Below are positions 16,916 to 25,380 of a DNA stretch of 64,000 nt, piece by piece. Both the position numbers and the translations under genes were made by a program. Each line of letters starts with the position of its first letter. Position 1 is the stretch's first letter. Under the pieces are notes generated by a model. It made no database searches. It was not told the DNA's origin and saw only the letters and a program-made list of their open reading frames with translations. This DNA comes from Desulfobacterales bacterium (GTDB lineage: Bacteria; Desulfobacterota; Desulfobacteria; Desulfobacterales; JANQIE01): assembly GCA_028282295.1 (NCBI GenBank), contig JANQIE010000200.1, forward strand, positions 1 through 64,000, in the 5' to 3' direction.

Positions 16916-17236
16916 GCCCAAAGCCGTCGAATTAGTCAACGATTTAATCTGATTTCATACACTGATTTCAAACAAGGCGGCGCATTTACAAGGCTGGGAT
17001 TGGGGCAGTATTTGAATTCGATTAAGGGATACATATGAACTTGACAGCGAATCGTTCATGCTAAATATTGAGTCAAATTCACGCTGCCTGACCGGGTGAT
17101 TTTCCACATGCATGTAGGCCATTCACGTTATTCTCATACCTATTTTGATTTTTGAACCCGACAGTTAGTTTCGCAAAAAAAACAAAAGCGAATATGAAGA
17201 TACCACCGGTATCATTGCAAAAGGGTGGAGGTAGTG
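16916..17236. other. Intergenic stretch, no gene seen
   Basis: No coding frame with a credible start. The only structure noted is a small hairpin GATACC-ACC-GGTATC just before the small ORF at 17237. Confidence 0.5.
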
Positions 17237-17425
17237 ATGAACAACGCAGATTCAAAAAATATGGGTTTAAAACGCATCCATAAAAAATATCGCAAACTAT
17301 TCGCGATCCCTGAAAATACAGAGCATTATTCCGCCGACGACTATAAAACCGCCGAACGCAAGTTTATCAAATACGCTCTAACCCACGGCGAGGATTACAA
17401 CCAGATTTCCTTGGAACAACTTTAA
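17237..17425 (+). CDS. Small basic hypothetical protein (62 aa)
   Basis: Not recognised. A short, charged, probably helical protein (for example LKRIHKKYRKLF, then DYKTAERKFIKYAL). The start ATG has GGAGGT five bases upstream, which is the main reason to accept it; the in-frame GTGs at 17225 and 17234 are less well placed. It ends 17 bases before the convergent gcdA stop. A hairpin GATACC-ACC-GGTATC lies just upstream. Function unknown. Confidence 0.5.
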   Translation: MNNADSKNMGLKRIHKKYRKLFAIPENTEHYSADDYKTAERKFIKYALTHGEDYNQISLEQL

Positions 17426-17442
17426 GATTAACGTACTTTGGG

Positions 17443-19176
17443 CTATCCTTTAATAGACCGCGGCAGCAGCATCTGGTGCTGGGGACAGATCGATTTCGGA
17501 TTCTGATACACCGCGCCGGCAAAAGCCGTGAGATATTTGCGCAGATCCTTCATTTTGGCGATCTCGTCCACGAACCCCTTTTGCGCGCAGTAGAGTGGCC
17601 GGGAATAGTCATGGTACTCTTGGGCCATCTTGTTCATGGCGTCGATCACCGGGTCCAACGGCCGGCCCGCGTCGCTCTCCTTGACCAGGCGGCGTGAGTA
17701 GCTGGCCGCCGCCGCGGTTTCGCCGTGCATGACGTAGATTTCGGTGGCCGGGGTGCCGATGGTAAAGGCGTTGTGCCGGTTGGCCACCGGACCGCCCATG
17801 ACGTAATGCGCGGCAGCCGTGCCTTTGCGCAGGCAGACCAGCAGCATCGGCACGTCGGTTTGCTGGATCGAATAAATCAGCGATTGGCCCAAACCGAGCA
17901 ATTCGGCTTTTTCGGCAATGTCGCCCACATCGATGCCGGTGGTGTCCTGAAACCAGACAACGGGAACGCGGTCACGACCGCACAGGGTCACGAACTCGTT
18001 CATTTTGATGAGCCCCTGGCGGTAAAGCTTGCCGCCAAAACCGGGATAATCGGCATATTCCGGGTAGCCCTCGCCCAGGTATCCCTGCCGGTTGCCGATG
18101 CATCCGAGCAAAAACCCGTCGATCTTGACCAGGCCGGTGTACACTTCCGGTCCGTAGCCGGGCCGGTACTCCATGTGCTCGCTGCCGTCCACCAGGCGGG
18201 ACAACACTTCCTCGAAGACATACATCTGCTTCTGATTGAACGGCACCAGACGGTAAAGATCTTCGGCCGGAAACCGGGGTGAGGCCGGCCGGGCCACCCG
18301 AAAGAAGGTCGGGTTGTAAGCCGGGATGCCGCGCATGTACACTTTCAAACCGTCCAACACATCGGTCTCTTCCTCGTAAACGTAGCGAAAAAAACCGGTG
18401 CTGTCGTGATGCACATCGACCCGCCCCGGCGGGGTGGCCTTGAATTGTTTGGCGGCCTTGATCAGGGCTTCGGCCCCTTCCAGATCAAAATGTCCCTTGG
18501 GCGACATGCCGCTCAAAATGCCGCCGCCGCCCACGGCGATGTTGCAGTTTTTGTGGGCAAAGAGCACCGTCGGACTGATGGCCTGATAACCGCCGCCGGC
18601 CGGATTGGTGCCGTAAATACCGGCCAGGATGGGAATCCCCAGTGTGTTTAATTCCGCGTGACGAAAAAACGTTGTGCCGCCGCCGCGACGGTCGGCGTAG
18701 AACTTCTCCTGCTCGGGCAGTTTGACCCCGGAACAGTTCACCAGCCAGATCAGCGGGATATTAAGCCGCTTGGACAAATCCGTGCAACGCAGAATATTTT
18801 CATATTGGCCCGGCAACCAGGCCCCGGCATAAACCTTGTTGTCAAAGCCGATAATCACGGCCCAGCGCCCGCTGATCCTGCCCAGGCCGTTGATGACGTT
18901 GGTGGTCCCTTCCTCGTTGTCTTCGGGATTGTAAATTGAATGCAAGGGGCACCAGGTGCCCGGATCGACGAGGTAGTTCAGGCGCTGGAACACCGTCATC
19001 TGACCGCGCGCATTGATCTTTTCTTCCGCAAAGCCCGCCTGGTTGACCTTGTCGATGGCTGCGTCCAGCTCACGTTCAACCGCCTGAATCTGTTTCACGT
19101 TCGCATCCGTGCTTTTTACCTGCCCTTCCTTCAATGGCTGCCCCAAAGGGGTCATCTTCTCAAAATAAGGTCGCAT
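17443..19176 (-). CDS. gcdA: Glutaconyl-CoA decarboxylase alpha subunit (577 aa)
   Basis: Biotin-dependent carboxyltransferase subunit that moves the carboxyl group of glutaconyl-CoA to biotin, giving crotonyl-CoA. The tandem crotonase-fold carboxyltransferase halves are visible: VINGLGRISGRWAVIIGFDN, GGGTTFFRHAELNTLGIPI and GTNPAGGGYQ in the first, then GFLLGCIGNRQG, VPVVWFQDTTGIDVG and VMGGPVANRHNAFTIGTPATE in the second. Length is close to the ~587 residues of the Acidaminococcus enzyme. The membrane (GcdB), biotin carrier (GcdC) and small subunits are not here, so the sodium-pumping complex must be completed from another locus. It is the last gene of a minus-strand operon with glutaryl-CoA dehydrogenase, the same pairing known from Desulfococcus multivorans. 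Confidence 0.9.
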   Translation of the reverse strand: MRPYFEKMTPLGQPLKEGQVKSTDANVKQIQAVERELDAAIDKVNQAGFAEEKINARGQMTVFQRLNYLVDPGTWCPLHSIYNPEDNEEGTTNVINGLGRISGRWAVIIGFDNKVYAGAWLPGQYENILRCTDLSKRLNIPLIWLVNCSGVKLPEQEKFYADRRGGGTTFFRHAELNTLGIPILAGIYGTNPAGGGYQAISPTVLFAHKNCNIAVGGGGILSGMSPKGHFDLEGAEALIKAAKQFKATPPGRVDVHHDSTGFFRYVYEEETDVLDGLKVYMRGIPAYNPTFFRVARPASPRFPAEDLYRLVPFNQKQMYVFEEVLSRLVDGSEHMEYRPGYGPEVYTGLVKIDGFLLGCIGNRQGYLGEGYPEYADYPGFGGKLYRQGLIKMNEFVTLCGRDRVPVVWFQDTTGIDVGDIAEKAELLGLGQSLIYSIQQTDVPMLLVCLRKGTAAAHYVMGGPVANRHNAFTIGTPATEIYVMHGETAAAASYSRRLVKESDAGRPLDPVIDAMNKMAQEYHDYSRPLYCAQKGFVDEIAKMKDLRKYLTAFAGAVYQNPKSICPQHQMLLPRSIKG

Positions 19177-19230
19177 GCATTTACTCCCGGTAATTTTTGC
19201 GGTTTATAATCGGTTCTTTGACGTCAGGGT

Positions 19231-19620
19231 TTATTCCGACGGCCACAGCCCTTTGGCCCGCAGTACTTCGCGCAGGGTTTTAAGGGCCGCGTTGGTGGCC
19301 GGCACCCCGGCGTAGACCGCGGTCTGAAAAATCGTTTCGGCGATCGCTTCAACTGGACAGCCCACGTTCAGGGCCGCCTGCAGGTGCAGCCGCAATTCAT
19401 CCTGCCGCCCCAATGCGGTCAGGGCGGCGACGGTCACCAACTGGCGCGTGGGGTGCGGCAGCTTCTCCCTGGCATACATCCGGCCGGTGATAAACAGCGA
19501 CAGATCCCTGGCCAGATCCTTGTCAAACGCGCGCCACAGATCGTAGGGTTTTTCTTCGGCCACGCCTTCAAAGTAAAGCGCGGCGGTTGCCTTGGTTTTG
19601 GTGGTGATATCTTCGCTCAT
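19231..19620 (-). CDS. Carboxymuconolactone decarboxylase-like protein (129 aa)
   Basis: A helical AhpD/CMD-fold protein. The conserved block is LPHPTRQLVTVAALTALGRQ-DELRLHLQAALNVG (about 56-90), followed by EAIAETIFQTAVYAGVPA, the standard CMD helices. The CxxC of peroxidase-type AhpD is absent, so it is a decarboxylase-like or unassigned member. It sits between glutaryl-CoA dehydrogenase and gcdA with short gaps (18 and 54 bases), so it probably works in the same glutaryl/glutaconyl-CoA pathway. Its reaction there is unknown. Confidence 0.85.
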   Translation of the reverse strand: MSEDITTKTKATAALYFEGVAEEKPYDLWRAFDKDLARDLSLFITGRMYAREKLPHPTRQLVTVAALTALGRQDELRLHLQAALNVGCPVEAIAETIFQTAVYAGVPATNAALKTLREVLRAKGLWPSE

Positions 19621-19638
19621 CGTTTTTTATAGCCTCAT

Positions 19639-20805
19639 TCATTGCCGGTTGGCCTTGCGAATCCCCAGTTGATCCTGGGCAATGATCCACTTGCAGATAT
19701 TGGCGGAGCCCTCCACCATGGTGTAGGTGGGCGCGTCGCGGTAAAAACGGGCCACCGGGTACTCGGTGGAATAGCCGTAGGCGCCTAAAATCCGCATGGC
19801 GTAGTTGGCGCATTTGGTGACCGCCTCACCGGCAAAATACTTGGCCTGGGCCACGTCAAGGCCGTTGTTCAGACGGCCCTGGTCCTTTGCCCAGGCGGCT
19901 TTGTACACCAGCAGGCGCGCAGCTTCGATCTCGGTGGCCATCTGGGCGATCATGTCCTGATTCATCTGAAATTCGCCGATCGGTTTGCCGAACTGCCGGC
20001 GTTCGTTGCAGTACGTCAGCACGGTTTCCAGGCAGGCCTGGGCCAGTCCCACCGCGCCGGCGGCGGCCGACAAACGGGTCTGGTTTAAAGAGCCGAACAG
20101 TATTTTGGCCCCCTGCCCCGGTGCGCCGAGGATGTTCTCTTTGGGGATGCGGGTGTCGTCCAGAAACAGCTCGCCGGTGGGCGACGAGTGGGACCCCATT
20201 TTCTCCAGGGTAGTTGTTTTGACACCGTTGAAATTCTTCGGTTCCAGGACAAACGCGGAAAGTCCCCCGGCTCCGGCCGAACGGTCGGTATAGGCGTAGT
20301 AGATCACCACGTCGGCCAGCGCTGCATTGGAAATCCAGGTTTTGGAGCCATTGACCCGCCAGTGGTCGCCCTTGTCCTCGGCCTCGGAGGCCATGCTCAG
20401 TACATCGCTGCCTGCATCCGGTTCGGTGATGGCAAAGGCGCCGACATACTCGGCGCTGACCAGTTTGGGAATGTACTTGCTTTTGAGGGCGTCACGGCCG
20501 TAGTGCTCGATGGTAAAAGCGCAGCCCAAAGTCTGCATGTTGACCTGGACCCGCAGGGAGCTCGACGCCCTTGCGATTTCTTCGGTAACGATCATGGCTG
20601 CCAGCCAGTCAAAGGCTTCGCCGCCATATTCTTCGGAAATCACGGTGCCGAAAAAACCGAGGTCGCCCATCGGCTTGATCGCTTCTTCGTAGGGGAAATG
20701 ATGCTCCCGGTCCCACTGGTCGGCAAAAGGGGCGATCTTTTTCTCGGCAAACTCGCGCACGGCTTTGCGCAGCATGGTGTGTTCCTTGGACAGGGCAAAA
20801 TCCAT
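19639..20805 (-). CDS. Glutaryl-CoA dehydrogenase, non-decarboxylating type (388 aa)
   Basis: FAD-dependent acyl-CoA dehydrogenase: FAITEPDAGSD and TWISNA in the beta domain, RQFGKPIGEFQ in the C-terminal domain, and the catalytic base in MVEGSANI (Glu365). The residue before this Glu is Val364. Decarboxylating glutaryl-CoA dehydrogenases have Tyr there (TYEG), and a Tyr-to-Val exchange is the published hallmark of the glutaconyl-CoA-forming enzyme of Desulfococcus multivorans. By eye, the substrate-carboxylate Arg is kept (SSSLRVQV) while the human Glu87 position is Ala. Together with gcdA two genes downstream this strongly suggests glutaryl-CoA to glutaconyl-CoA. The start has GGAGGG five bases upstream. 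Other short-chain acyl-CoA substrates cannot be excluded. Confidence 0.8.
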   Translation of the reverse strand: MDFALSKEHTMLRKAVREFAEKKIAPFADQWDREHHFPYEEAIKPMGDLGFFGTVISEEYGGEAFDWLAAMIVTEEIARASSSLRVQVNMQTLGCAFTIEHYGRDALKSKYIPKLVSAEYVGAFAITEPDAGSDVLSMASEAEDKGDHWRVNGSKTWISNAALADVVIYYAYTDRSAGAGGLSAFVLEPKNFNGVKTTTLEKMGSHSSPTGELFLDDTRIPKENILGAPGQGAKILFGSLNQTRLSAAAGAVGLAQACLETVLTYCNERRQFGKPIGEFQMNQDMIAQMATEIEAARLLVYKAAWAKDQGRLNNGLDVAQAKYFAGEAVTKCANYAMRILGAYGYSTEYPVARFYRDAPTYTMVEGSANICKWIIAQDQLGIRKANRQ

Positions 20806-20930
20806 ACGGTCCCTCCGCTAACATGGTTTTAGGGGTCAGAATCGAGAATGGATAGAGCTTTGGTTTCATAGTATGATTCATCGATTTTTGCAAATGCGGA
20901 TATCCATACCCCCAAGGTAGCCGCATTATC

Positions 20931-22229
20931 TTATTGCAAACCGCTGCAAACTCGCGCAACGAGGGCCAATGCTTTTTGACGGACATCCTTTTTGAAGCGC
21001 AGCTCAATCGCGGTGGTCAGCATGTCGCCGTCGACAACCGTCTTCTTGGCGGCAAGAACGGTCAATGCCGCCAAAGCCCGATCCGGCCCCTTGATTTGCA
21101 GGGCTTTGAAATCGATGGTGGTGGTCCGGGCCGCATTGGGCGGCAGGTCTACGTCGGCGGCCCGGATAATCAACGCGGTTTCATCCAGATGGCGCAAGAC
21201 CGCCCGCCGGCGCTGCACGCCTTCGTCACTCAGGGCCAACACCACCGTCGGTTTGGTGATGCCGGTATAGCCCACGGCGGTGGGACACAGAACAATTTCA
21301 CTGAGCGACGGCCCGCGCAGCACCGTGATGTTGTATTCGTTTTTCTGGGTGGCCTGGAGCCCGCCGGTCATCCCGGCCAGACAGAGCAGTTCCCCGGCGG
21401 TGTTGATCCGCTGGCCGGCACTGCCCAGGATCAAAATTTCCTGCCGGGTCCGTGTCAAGGCGGCAAATCGGAGGGGCACGGCCAGCGGGGCCGGATCGGT
21501 TAGTCCTTGCGCCGCCTGCCGGTAGTGGCGGCCGTACTCGGGCCGTTGGTTGGCGGCCACCGGTCCCTTGAGCGGTTCCAGCGCACCCAGGGCCTCATCG
21601 ATCTGTTTGGGCCCCATGCGGTTGCGTCGTGTGTACCGGCCGGTGCACACACCCCACATGTCGAGCAGGGCAAAGCCTTCATGACGAATGGCCGCCGCCA
21701 GTTCAGCGGCCAGATCCTTGCGATAACTGCTGCAACGCGACACATACCCGGCCCCGGCGGCCACGGCAACCCGGCCCACATCCATGGGGTGTTCCAATCG
21801 ATTCAGAAAACCGGAACCGACCAGAGCATCGGTGGGCGTTGTTACCGAGTACTGCCCGCCGGTCATGCCAAAATTAAAATTGTTCAGCACCAGCAGGGTG
21901 ATGTCCAGGTTGCGGCGACAGGCCGCCAGCAGATGCGCCCCGCCGATCCCCAGCCCGCCGTCGCCCATGGTCACGATCACGGTCAAATCCGGTCGCGCCA
22001 GCTTGATGCCGGCCGCATAGGTCAGGGCCCGGCCGTGCAGTCCGTGCAGGGCATGGGTGTGAAAAAAGGTATCGAACAGCCCACTGCAACCGATATCGCT
22101 GACGATAGCCACCTGATGCCCCTTGCGCTTCAGAAGGCTCAGGGCGTTGTCCAGCGCTCGGGTGACCCGCGTGTGGGAGCACCCCGGACAAAATACCGGC
22201 GGCCGATCCAGATTTAAAAGACTATCCAT
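20931..22229 (-). CDS. 2-oxoacid:ferredoxin oxidoreductase, fused beta-gamma subunit (432 aa)
   Basis: The first ~210 residues are the thiamine-pyrophosphate beta subunit: FCPGCSHTR, DIGCSG, the TPP motif GDGGLGIGGAHLL...NNFNFGMTGGQ. After a linker, residues from about 250 onward are a gamma subunit: ILGSAGQRINTAGELLCLAG, then LRGPSLSEIVL and a C-terminal helical part. These are separate proteins in most KorABCD/VorABC enzymes. The enzyme oxidatively decarboxylates a 2-oxoacid to its CoA ester and reduces ferredoxin. ATG 22229 is used because GAGGTGG precedes it; it overlaps the alpha-subunit stop by 8 bases. No delta ferredoxin subunit is adjacent. The substrate is probably 2-oxoglutarate or, from context, 2-oxoadipate. 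Confidence 0.88.
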   Translation of the reverse strand: MDSLLNLDRPPVFCPGCSHTRVTRALDNALSLLKRKGHQVAIVSDIGCSGLFDTFFHTHALHGLHGRALTYAAGIKLARPDLTVIVTMGDGGLGIGGAHLLAACRRNLDITLLVLNNFNFGMTGGQYSVTTPTDALVGSGFLNRLEHPMDVGRVAVAAGAGYVSRCSSYRKDLAAELAAAIRHEGFALLDMWGVCTGRYTRRNRMGPKQIDEALGALEPLKGPVAANQRPEYGRHYRQAAQGLTDPAPLAVPLRFAALTRTRQEILILGSAGQRINTAGELLCLAGMTGGLQATQKNEYNITVLRGPSLSEIVLCPTAVGYTGITKPTVVLALSDEGVQRRRAVLRHLDETALIIRAADVDLPPNAARTTTIDFKALQIKGPDRALAALTVLAAKKTVVDGDMLTTAIELRFKKDVRQKALALVARVCSGLQ

Positions 22230-23346
22230 GACGCACCACCTCTTCAATCTGTTCCGGTGTGATCAGGCGCCCGTCCATCTGTCCCAGAAAATCGACGGGG
22301 TGGGCCGGCAAGAGCCGTTCGATCTCACGCCGGTAGAGCCCCTGGTTCATCTCAACCACCACCAGCCGTCTGTAGGGTGCGGCGGTGTCGCAAATCAGTT
22401 TTTCCGGCACCGGCCACAGGGTCTTTAAAACCAGCAGGCCGATGGGCGCGCCCTGTTGCCGGCACCTTTCATACACGGCGCGGGCCGCGCGGCTGGTGAC
22501 GCCATAAGTGATCACCAATGTCGATGCACCGGCCGGCTGCAGTCGCCGGTAAAAAGTGAACCGGTTAACGGCATCATTTAGTTTGTGCAGCAAGCGCTTT
22601 TGATTGCGCGCGATCTGATCCGGGTCGGTGGTGATGTAGCCGTCCGGTCCATGGGTGGATGAGGTTTGACGGACCAGGGTGGTGTCGCCGACCGGCAAAA
22701 AGCAGGGGACCTTGCGCCCGTGGGAAGTATCAAAAGGTAAAAATGGCGTGCTGCCCGGTGACGGCTGTAAACGCGCCATCACCTCCGGGGGCTTGAGTGC
22801 GGCCAGATTAACGCTCTCGCGGGTCATGCCGATTTCCTTGTTGGAGGCGATGAACACCGGGCAGCGGTAGCGCTCGGCCAGGTTGAATGCGTGCCGGGTT
22901 AACAGGTAGCAGTCCTTGACGTCCACCGGCGCCAGCACGATCACCGGCAGGCCGCCGCTGGTACCCCACTGCAGAAACTGAATATCGCCGTCAGCCCCCT
23001 TGGTGGCCGAACCGGTGGACGGCCCCAAACGCTGAACATCGACGATGACAATGGGGATTTCGCTGCCCACGGCAAAGCCGGTCTGCTCACTGTAAAGACT
23101 GATCCCCGGCCCGGAGGTGGCGGTCATGGTTTTCAACCCGGCCATGGAGGCCCCCAGGCAGTACCCCATGGAGGCGATCTCGTCCTCGCCTTGCAGGCAG
23201 ATGCCGCCCCTGGGCGGCAGCAGTTTCAACATGGTGTTTAAGATAGTTGTGGCCGGTGTAATCGGATAACCGGCAAAAAACCGGCACCCGGCATCCACCG
23301 CCCCCCAGGCGATCGCTTCGTTTCCCTCAAGCAGACTGGCAACCAT
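22222..23346 (-). CDS. 2-oxoacid:ferredoxin oxidoreductase alpha subunit (374 aa)
   Basis: KorA/VorB-type alpha subunit: GNEAIAWGAVDAGCRFFAGYPITPAT at the start, CLQGEDEIASMGYCLGASMAGLKTMTATSGPG-type core, GADGDIQF, and a transketolase C-terminal-like domain (ASTLVITYGVTSRAARAVYE...LLVLKTLWPVPEK). It works with the fused beta-gamma protein encoded just downstream. Start ATG has GGGAGGT nine bases upstream. The nucleotidyltransferase gene ends 34 bases before it on the same strand. Cytoplasmic; transfers electrons to ferredoxin. Confidence 0.9.
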   Translation of the reverse strand: MVASLLEGNEAIAWGAVDAGCRFFAGYPITPATTILNTMLKLLPPRGGICLQGEDEIASMGYCLGASMAGLKTMTATSGPGISLYSEQTGFAVGSEIPIVIVDVQRLGPSTGSATKGADGDIQFLQWGTSGGLPVIVLAPVDVKDCYLLTRHAFNLAERYRCPVFIASNKEIGMTRESVNLAALKPPEVMARLQPSPGSTPFLPFDTSHGRKVPCFLPVGDTTLVRQTSSTHGPDGYITTDPDQIARNQKRLLHKLNDAVNRFTFYRRLQPAGASTLVITYGVTSRAARAVYERCRQQGAPIGLLVLKTLWPVPEKLICDTAAPYRRLVVVEMNQGLYRREIERLLPAHPVDFLGQMDGRLITPEQIEEVVRHG

Positions 23347-23380
23347 TGGGCGGGACCTCCCTTGGTTGGAATTTCCGACA

Positions 23381-23971
23381 TCACCTATGCCGCCTCGCGT
23401 TGAGCCGGCGCAAACGGTCTTCGATATTCCACTGCTTCAAATGATCGGCGACCACCGGTGGCACCAGGTGTTCCCACGGGGTGCCGTCAATCATGCGCCG
23501 CCTTACCTGGGCACCGCTGATCCCTTTTTCCTCGGACTTGACCTGCCACAAGACTTGCGTTTTCAAACGTAGCAATTGGAGATACTCCAGTTTGCGGCGA
23601 CCCCGGTCGTCGTAGACGGATAGAAAAAAGGTCGCATCCAACGGCACGTAGTAGCGATAGCGCTCCGGCTGACTGATGGGCAGCGGGACGATGGAGATGT
23701 CGGCAGTGGCGATGCCGGCGTCGCACAAAGCGTCGCGCACGAGCAGATACCGTTCGTAATAGGTCAGCGGATTGGCGACCGGTTCGCTGAGTTGCCGGTC
23801 GACCACTTCCACTTCCATGCGTACTTCATGGGGATCGGGACTGGTGATGCCCACGACGAGATGACAGCAATGTTTTTTACCGGCAAGCAGGTACTTCAGG
23901 TGGTCGTTGTGCAGAATCTGAAAACGGCCGTGTATCACACCGATCTGGGTGCAATCCGGTTCGGGAATCAT
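23381..23971 (-). CDS. Nicotinamide-nucleotide adenylyltransferase-like protein (196 aa)
   Basis: Cytidylyltransferase-fold protein. IGVIHGRFQILHNDHLKYL corresponds to the GRFQPxHxGH nucleotide-binding motif of NadM-type enzymes, with the Gly before the second His replaced by Asp. ISGAQVRRRM matches the ISxTxIR motif near the C-terminus. It probably adenylylates NMN or a related nucleotide. An upstream ATG/GTG extension to 24052 is in frame, but it runs into the repeat footprint at 24033-24052, whereas ATG 23971 has AGGAAAA nine bases upstream and starts just before the conserved fold. It is first in the minus-strand operon leading to the oxidoreductase genes. A functional link to that pathway is not obvious. 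Confidence 0.7.
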   Translation of the reverse strand: MIPEPDCTQIGVIHGRFQILHNDHLKYLLAGKKHCCHLVVGITSPDPHEVRMEVEVVDRQLSEPVANPLTYYERYLLVRDALCDAGIATADISIVPLPISQPERYRYYVPLDATFFLSVYDDRGRRKLEYLQLLRLKTQVLWQVKSEEKGISGAQVRRRMIDGTPWEHLVPPVVADHLKQWNIEDRLRRLNARRHR

Positions 23972-24032
23972 TCGCGATTTTCCTGTTTTTATAGTCGGTT
24001 CGTTCGCGGCTACGGTTTGATGTCGTTGACTC

Positions 24033-24052
24033 GTGCCCATCCGGATGGACAC
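24033..24052. repeat. Footprint of family A element (solo fused terminal repeats)
   Basis: GTGCCCATCCGGATGGACAC: the two outer terminal repeats of the family A element joined back to back with the ~150-base interior missing. It is a near-perfect 20-base palindrome between the nucleotidyltransferase and glycosyltransferase genes. Confidence 0.7.
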
Positions 24053-24231
24053 TGACTCGGATATTGATCCTTTCTATCAGGCAGCACTCGGAAATTGAAA
24101 GGAAAAAATTTTATTACCTTTAAAGACAGGCTGTTGGGTTCATATAATGACCACCATCCGCAATTCTTAATTTTTAATTCATAATTCTTAACTGCGTGTA
24201 GAGGTGCTCTCACAATCAAGGGAAATTACAA

Positions 24232-24260
24232 TTGACTTCAGCCCTGGTCCTCTATATAGG
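24232..24260 (+). promoter_or_regulatory. Possible sigma70-type promoter for the glycosyltransferase operon
   Basis: TTGACT at 24232-24237 and TATAGG at 24255-24260 with 17 bases between; the overlapping TATATA gives 15. The site is about 50 bases before the start codon. Confidence 0.35.
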
Positions 24261-24307
24261 TTGATAGTTTTACCAAACAGCGACCCACAAAGGGAGTTTT
24301 GGTTTAC

Positions 24308-25024
24308 ATGACTGAGTATATTTCATTCGTCATCCCGGTTTACAATGAGTCCCCCAACCTGGTCCCGCTGATCGAGGAATTCAAGCCGGTGGCCGACGCT
24401 CTTGAGACCCCGTATGAAGTAATTTTCATCGATGACGGCAGCACGGATGACAGCCTGGACCTGATCCAAAAGCTGGCCGATCATCACGATTGCATCAAAT
24501 ATCTTTCCTTTGACCGCAATCGGAGTAAATCGGCGGCACTGTTTGCCGGGTTTCAATATGCCTCCGGCAACCCCATTGTCACCCTTGACGCGGATTTGCA
24601 GAACGATCCCAACGACATCCCCAAAATGCTGCACTATTTCGGCGACTACGATGTGGTCAACGGCTGGCGCTACAATCGGCAGGATACCTGGAGCAAACGC
24701 ATCGGCAGTAAAATCGGCAATGGCTTTCGCAACAAGCTGACCTATGAAAATATTCAGGACACGGCCTGTTGCCTGAAGGTCCTGCGGGCAGACATGGCCA
24801 AAAAGCTCAAAATGTTCCGGGGGCTGCACCGTTTCCTGCCCACCTTGATGCGCCTGGAGGGGGCGCGGGTCACGGAAATCAAAATCAACGACCGTCCGCG
24901 GTTAAAGGGCGAATCCAAATACACAAACGCCAAACGCGCCCTGGACGGCTTTTATGACGTGATTGCCGTGCGGTGGATGATTAAAAAGCATCTACATTTG
25001 GCGTACAAGGAAAAAAAGGTCTGA
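24308..25024 (+). CDS. Family 2 glycosyltransferase, polyprenyl-phosphate type (238 aa)
   Basis: Starts MTEYISFVIPVYNESPNL, then VIFIDDGSTDDSLDL and VTLDADLQNDPNDIP (DxD), the GT2 pattern of dolichyl/undecaprenyl-phosphate sugar transferases. No C-terminal membrane segments, and the end (DVIAVRWMIKKHL) is short, as in ArnC-like or FlmF-like soluble members lacking the two TM helices. It would load a sugar onto a polyprenyl phosphate at the cytoplasmic membrane face for the GT39 enzyme encoded downstream. ATG 24308 is preferred over the in-frame TTG 24299, because AAGGGAG is too close to the latter. The LAB_N gene follows after 7 bases. Confidence 0.85.
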   Translation: MTEYISFVIPVYNESPNLVPLIEEFKPVADALETPYEVIFIDDGSTDDSLDLIQKLADHHDCIKYLSFDRNRSKSAALFAGFQYASGNPIVTLDADLQNDPNDIPKMLHYFGDYDVVNGWRYNRQDTWSKRIGSKIGNGFRNKLTYENIQDTACCLKVLRADMAKKLKMFRGLHRFLPTLMRLEGARVTEIKINDRPRLKGESKYTNAKRALDGFYDVIAVRWMIKKHLHLAYKEKKV

Positions 25025-25031
25025 ATCAGCC

Positions 25032-25361
25032 ATGATCGATTACATAGCCGGCTACATAGCCGGCCTTTTCCCGGATTTAACCCCTTTTAGAATAACCACC
25101 CTGACCATCGGTTTTTTCGGCCAGGGTCTGTTTTTCATGCGCTTTTTACTGCAATGGCTGTGTTCGGAAAAAGAGAAAAAGAGCGTGGTCCCGGTAGTCT
25201 TCTGGTACTTCAGCCTGGGTGGCGGCATCTGCCTGCTCACCTATGCGATTTTAAACAGAGACCCGGTCATTATCCTGGGCAACATGACCGGCTCGTTGAT
25301 CTACCTACGCAACATCTATTTCATTCACCGCGAAAAAAAACTCAACGTCTCTCACGCCTGA
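25032..25361 (+). CDS. LAB_N domain small membrane protein (109 aa)
   Basis: Related to the N-terminal domain found on some lipid A disaccharide synthases: GFFGQGLFFMRFLLQWLCSEK (first conserved block, about 29-49), VVPVVFWYFSLGGG (second), and PVIILGNMTGSLIYLRNI (third). Three or four membrane helices. Such small proteins usually lie between a GT2 polyprenyl-phosphate glycosyltransferase and a GT39 transferase in lipid A modification cassettes, exactly as here. Its precise role (flipping or scaffolding) is not established. Confidence 0.85.
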   Translation: MIDYIAGYIAGLFPDLTPFRITTLTIGFFGQGLFFMRFLLQWLCSEKEKKSVVPVVFWYFSLGGGICLLTYAILNRDPVIILGNMTGSLIYLRNIYFIHREKKLNVSHA

Positions 25362-25380
25362 CCGGTGCCGGAACCGCCGC

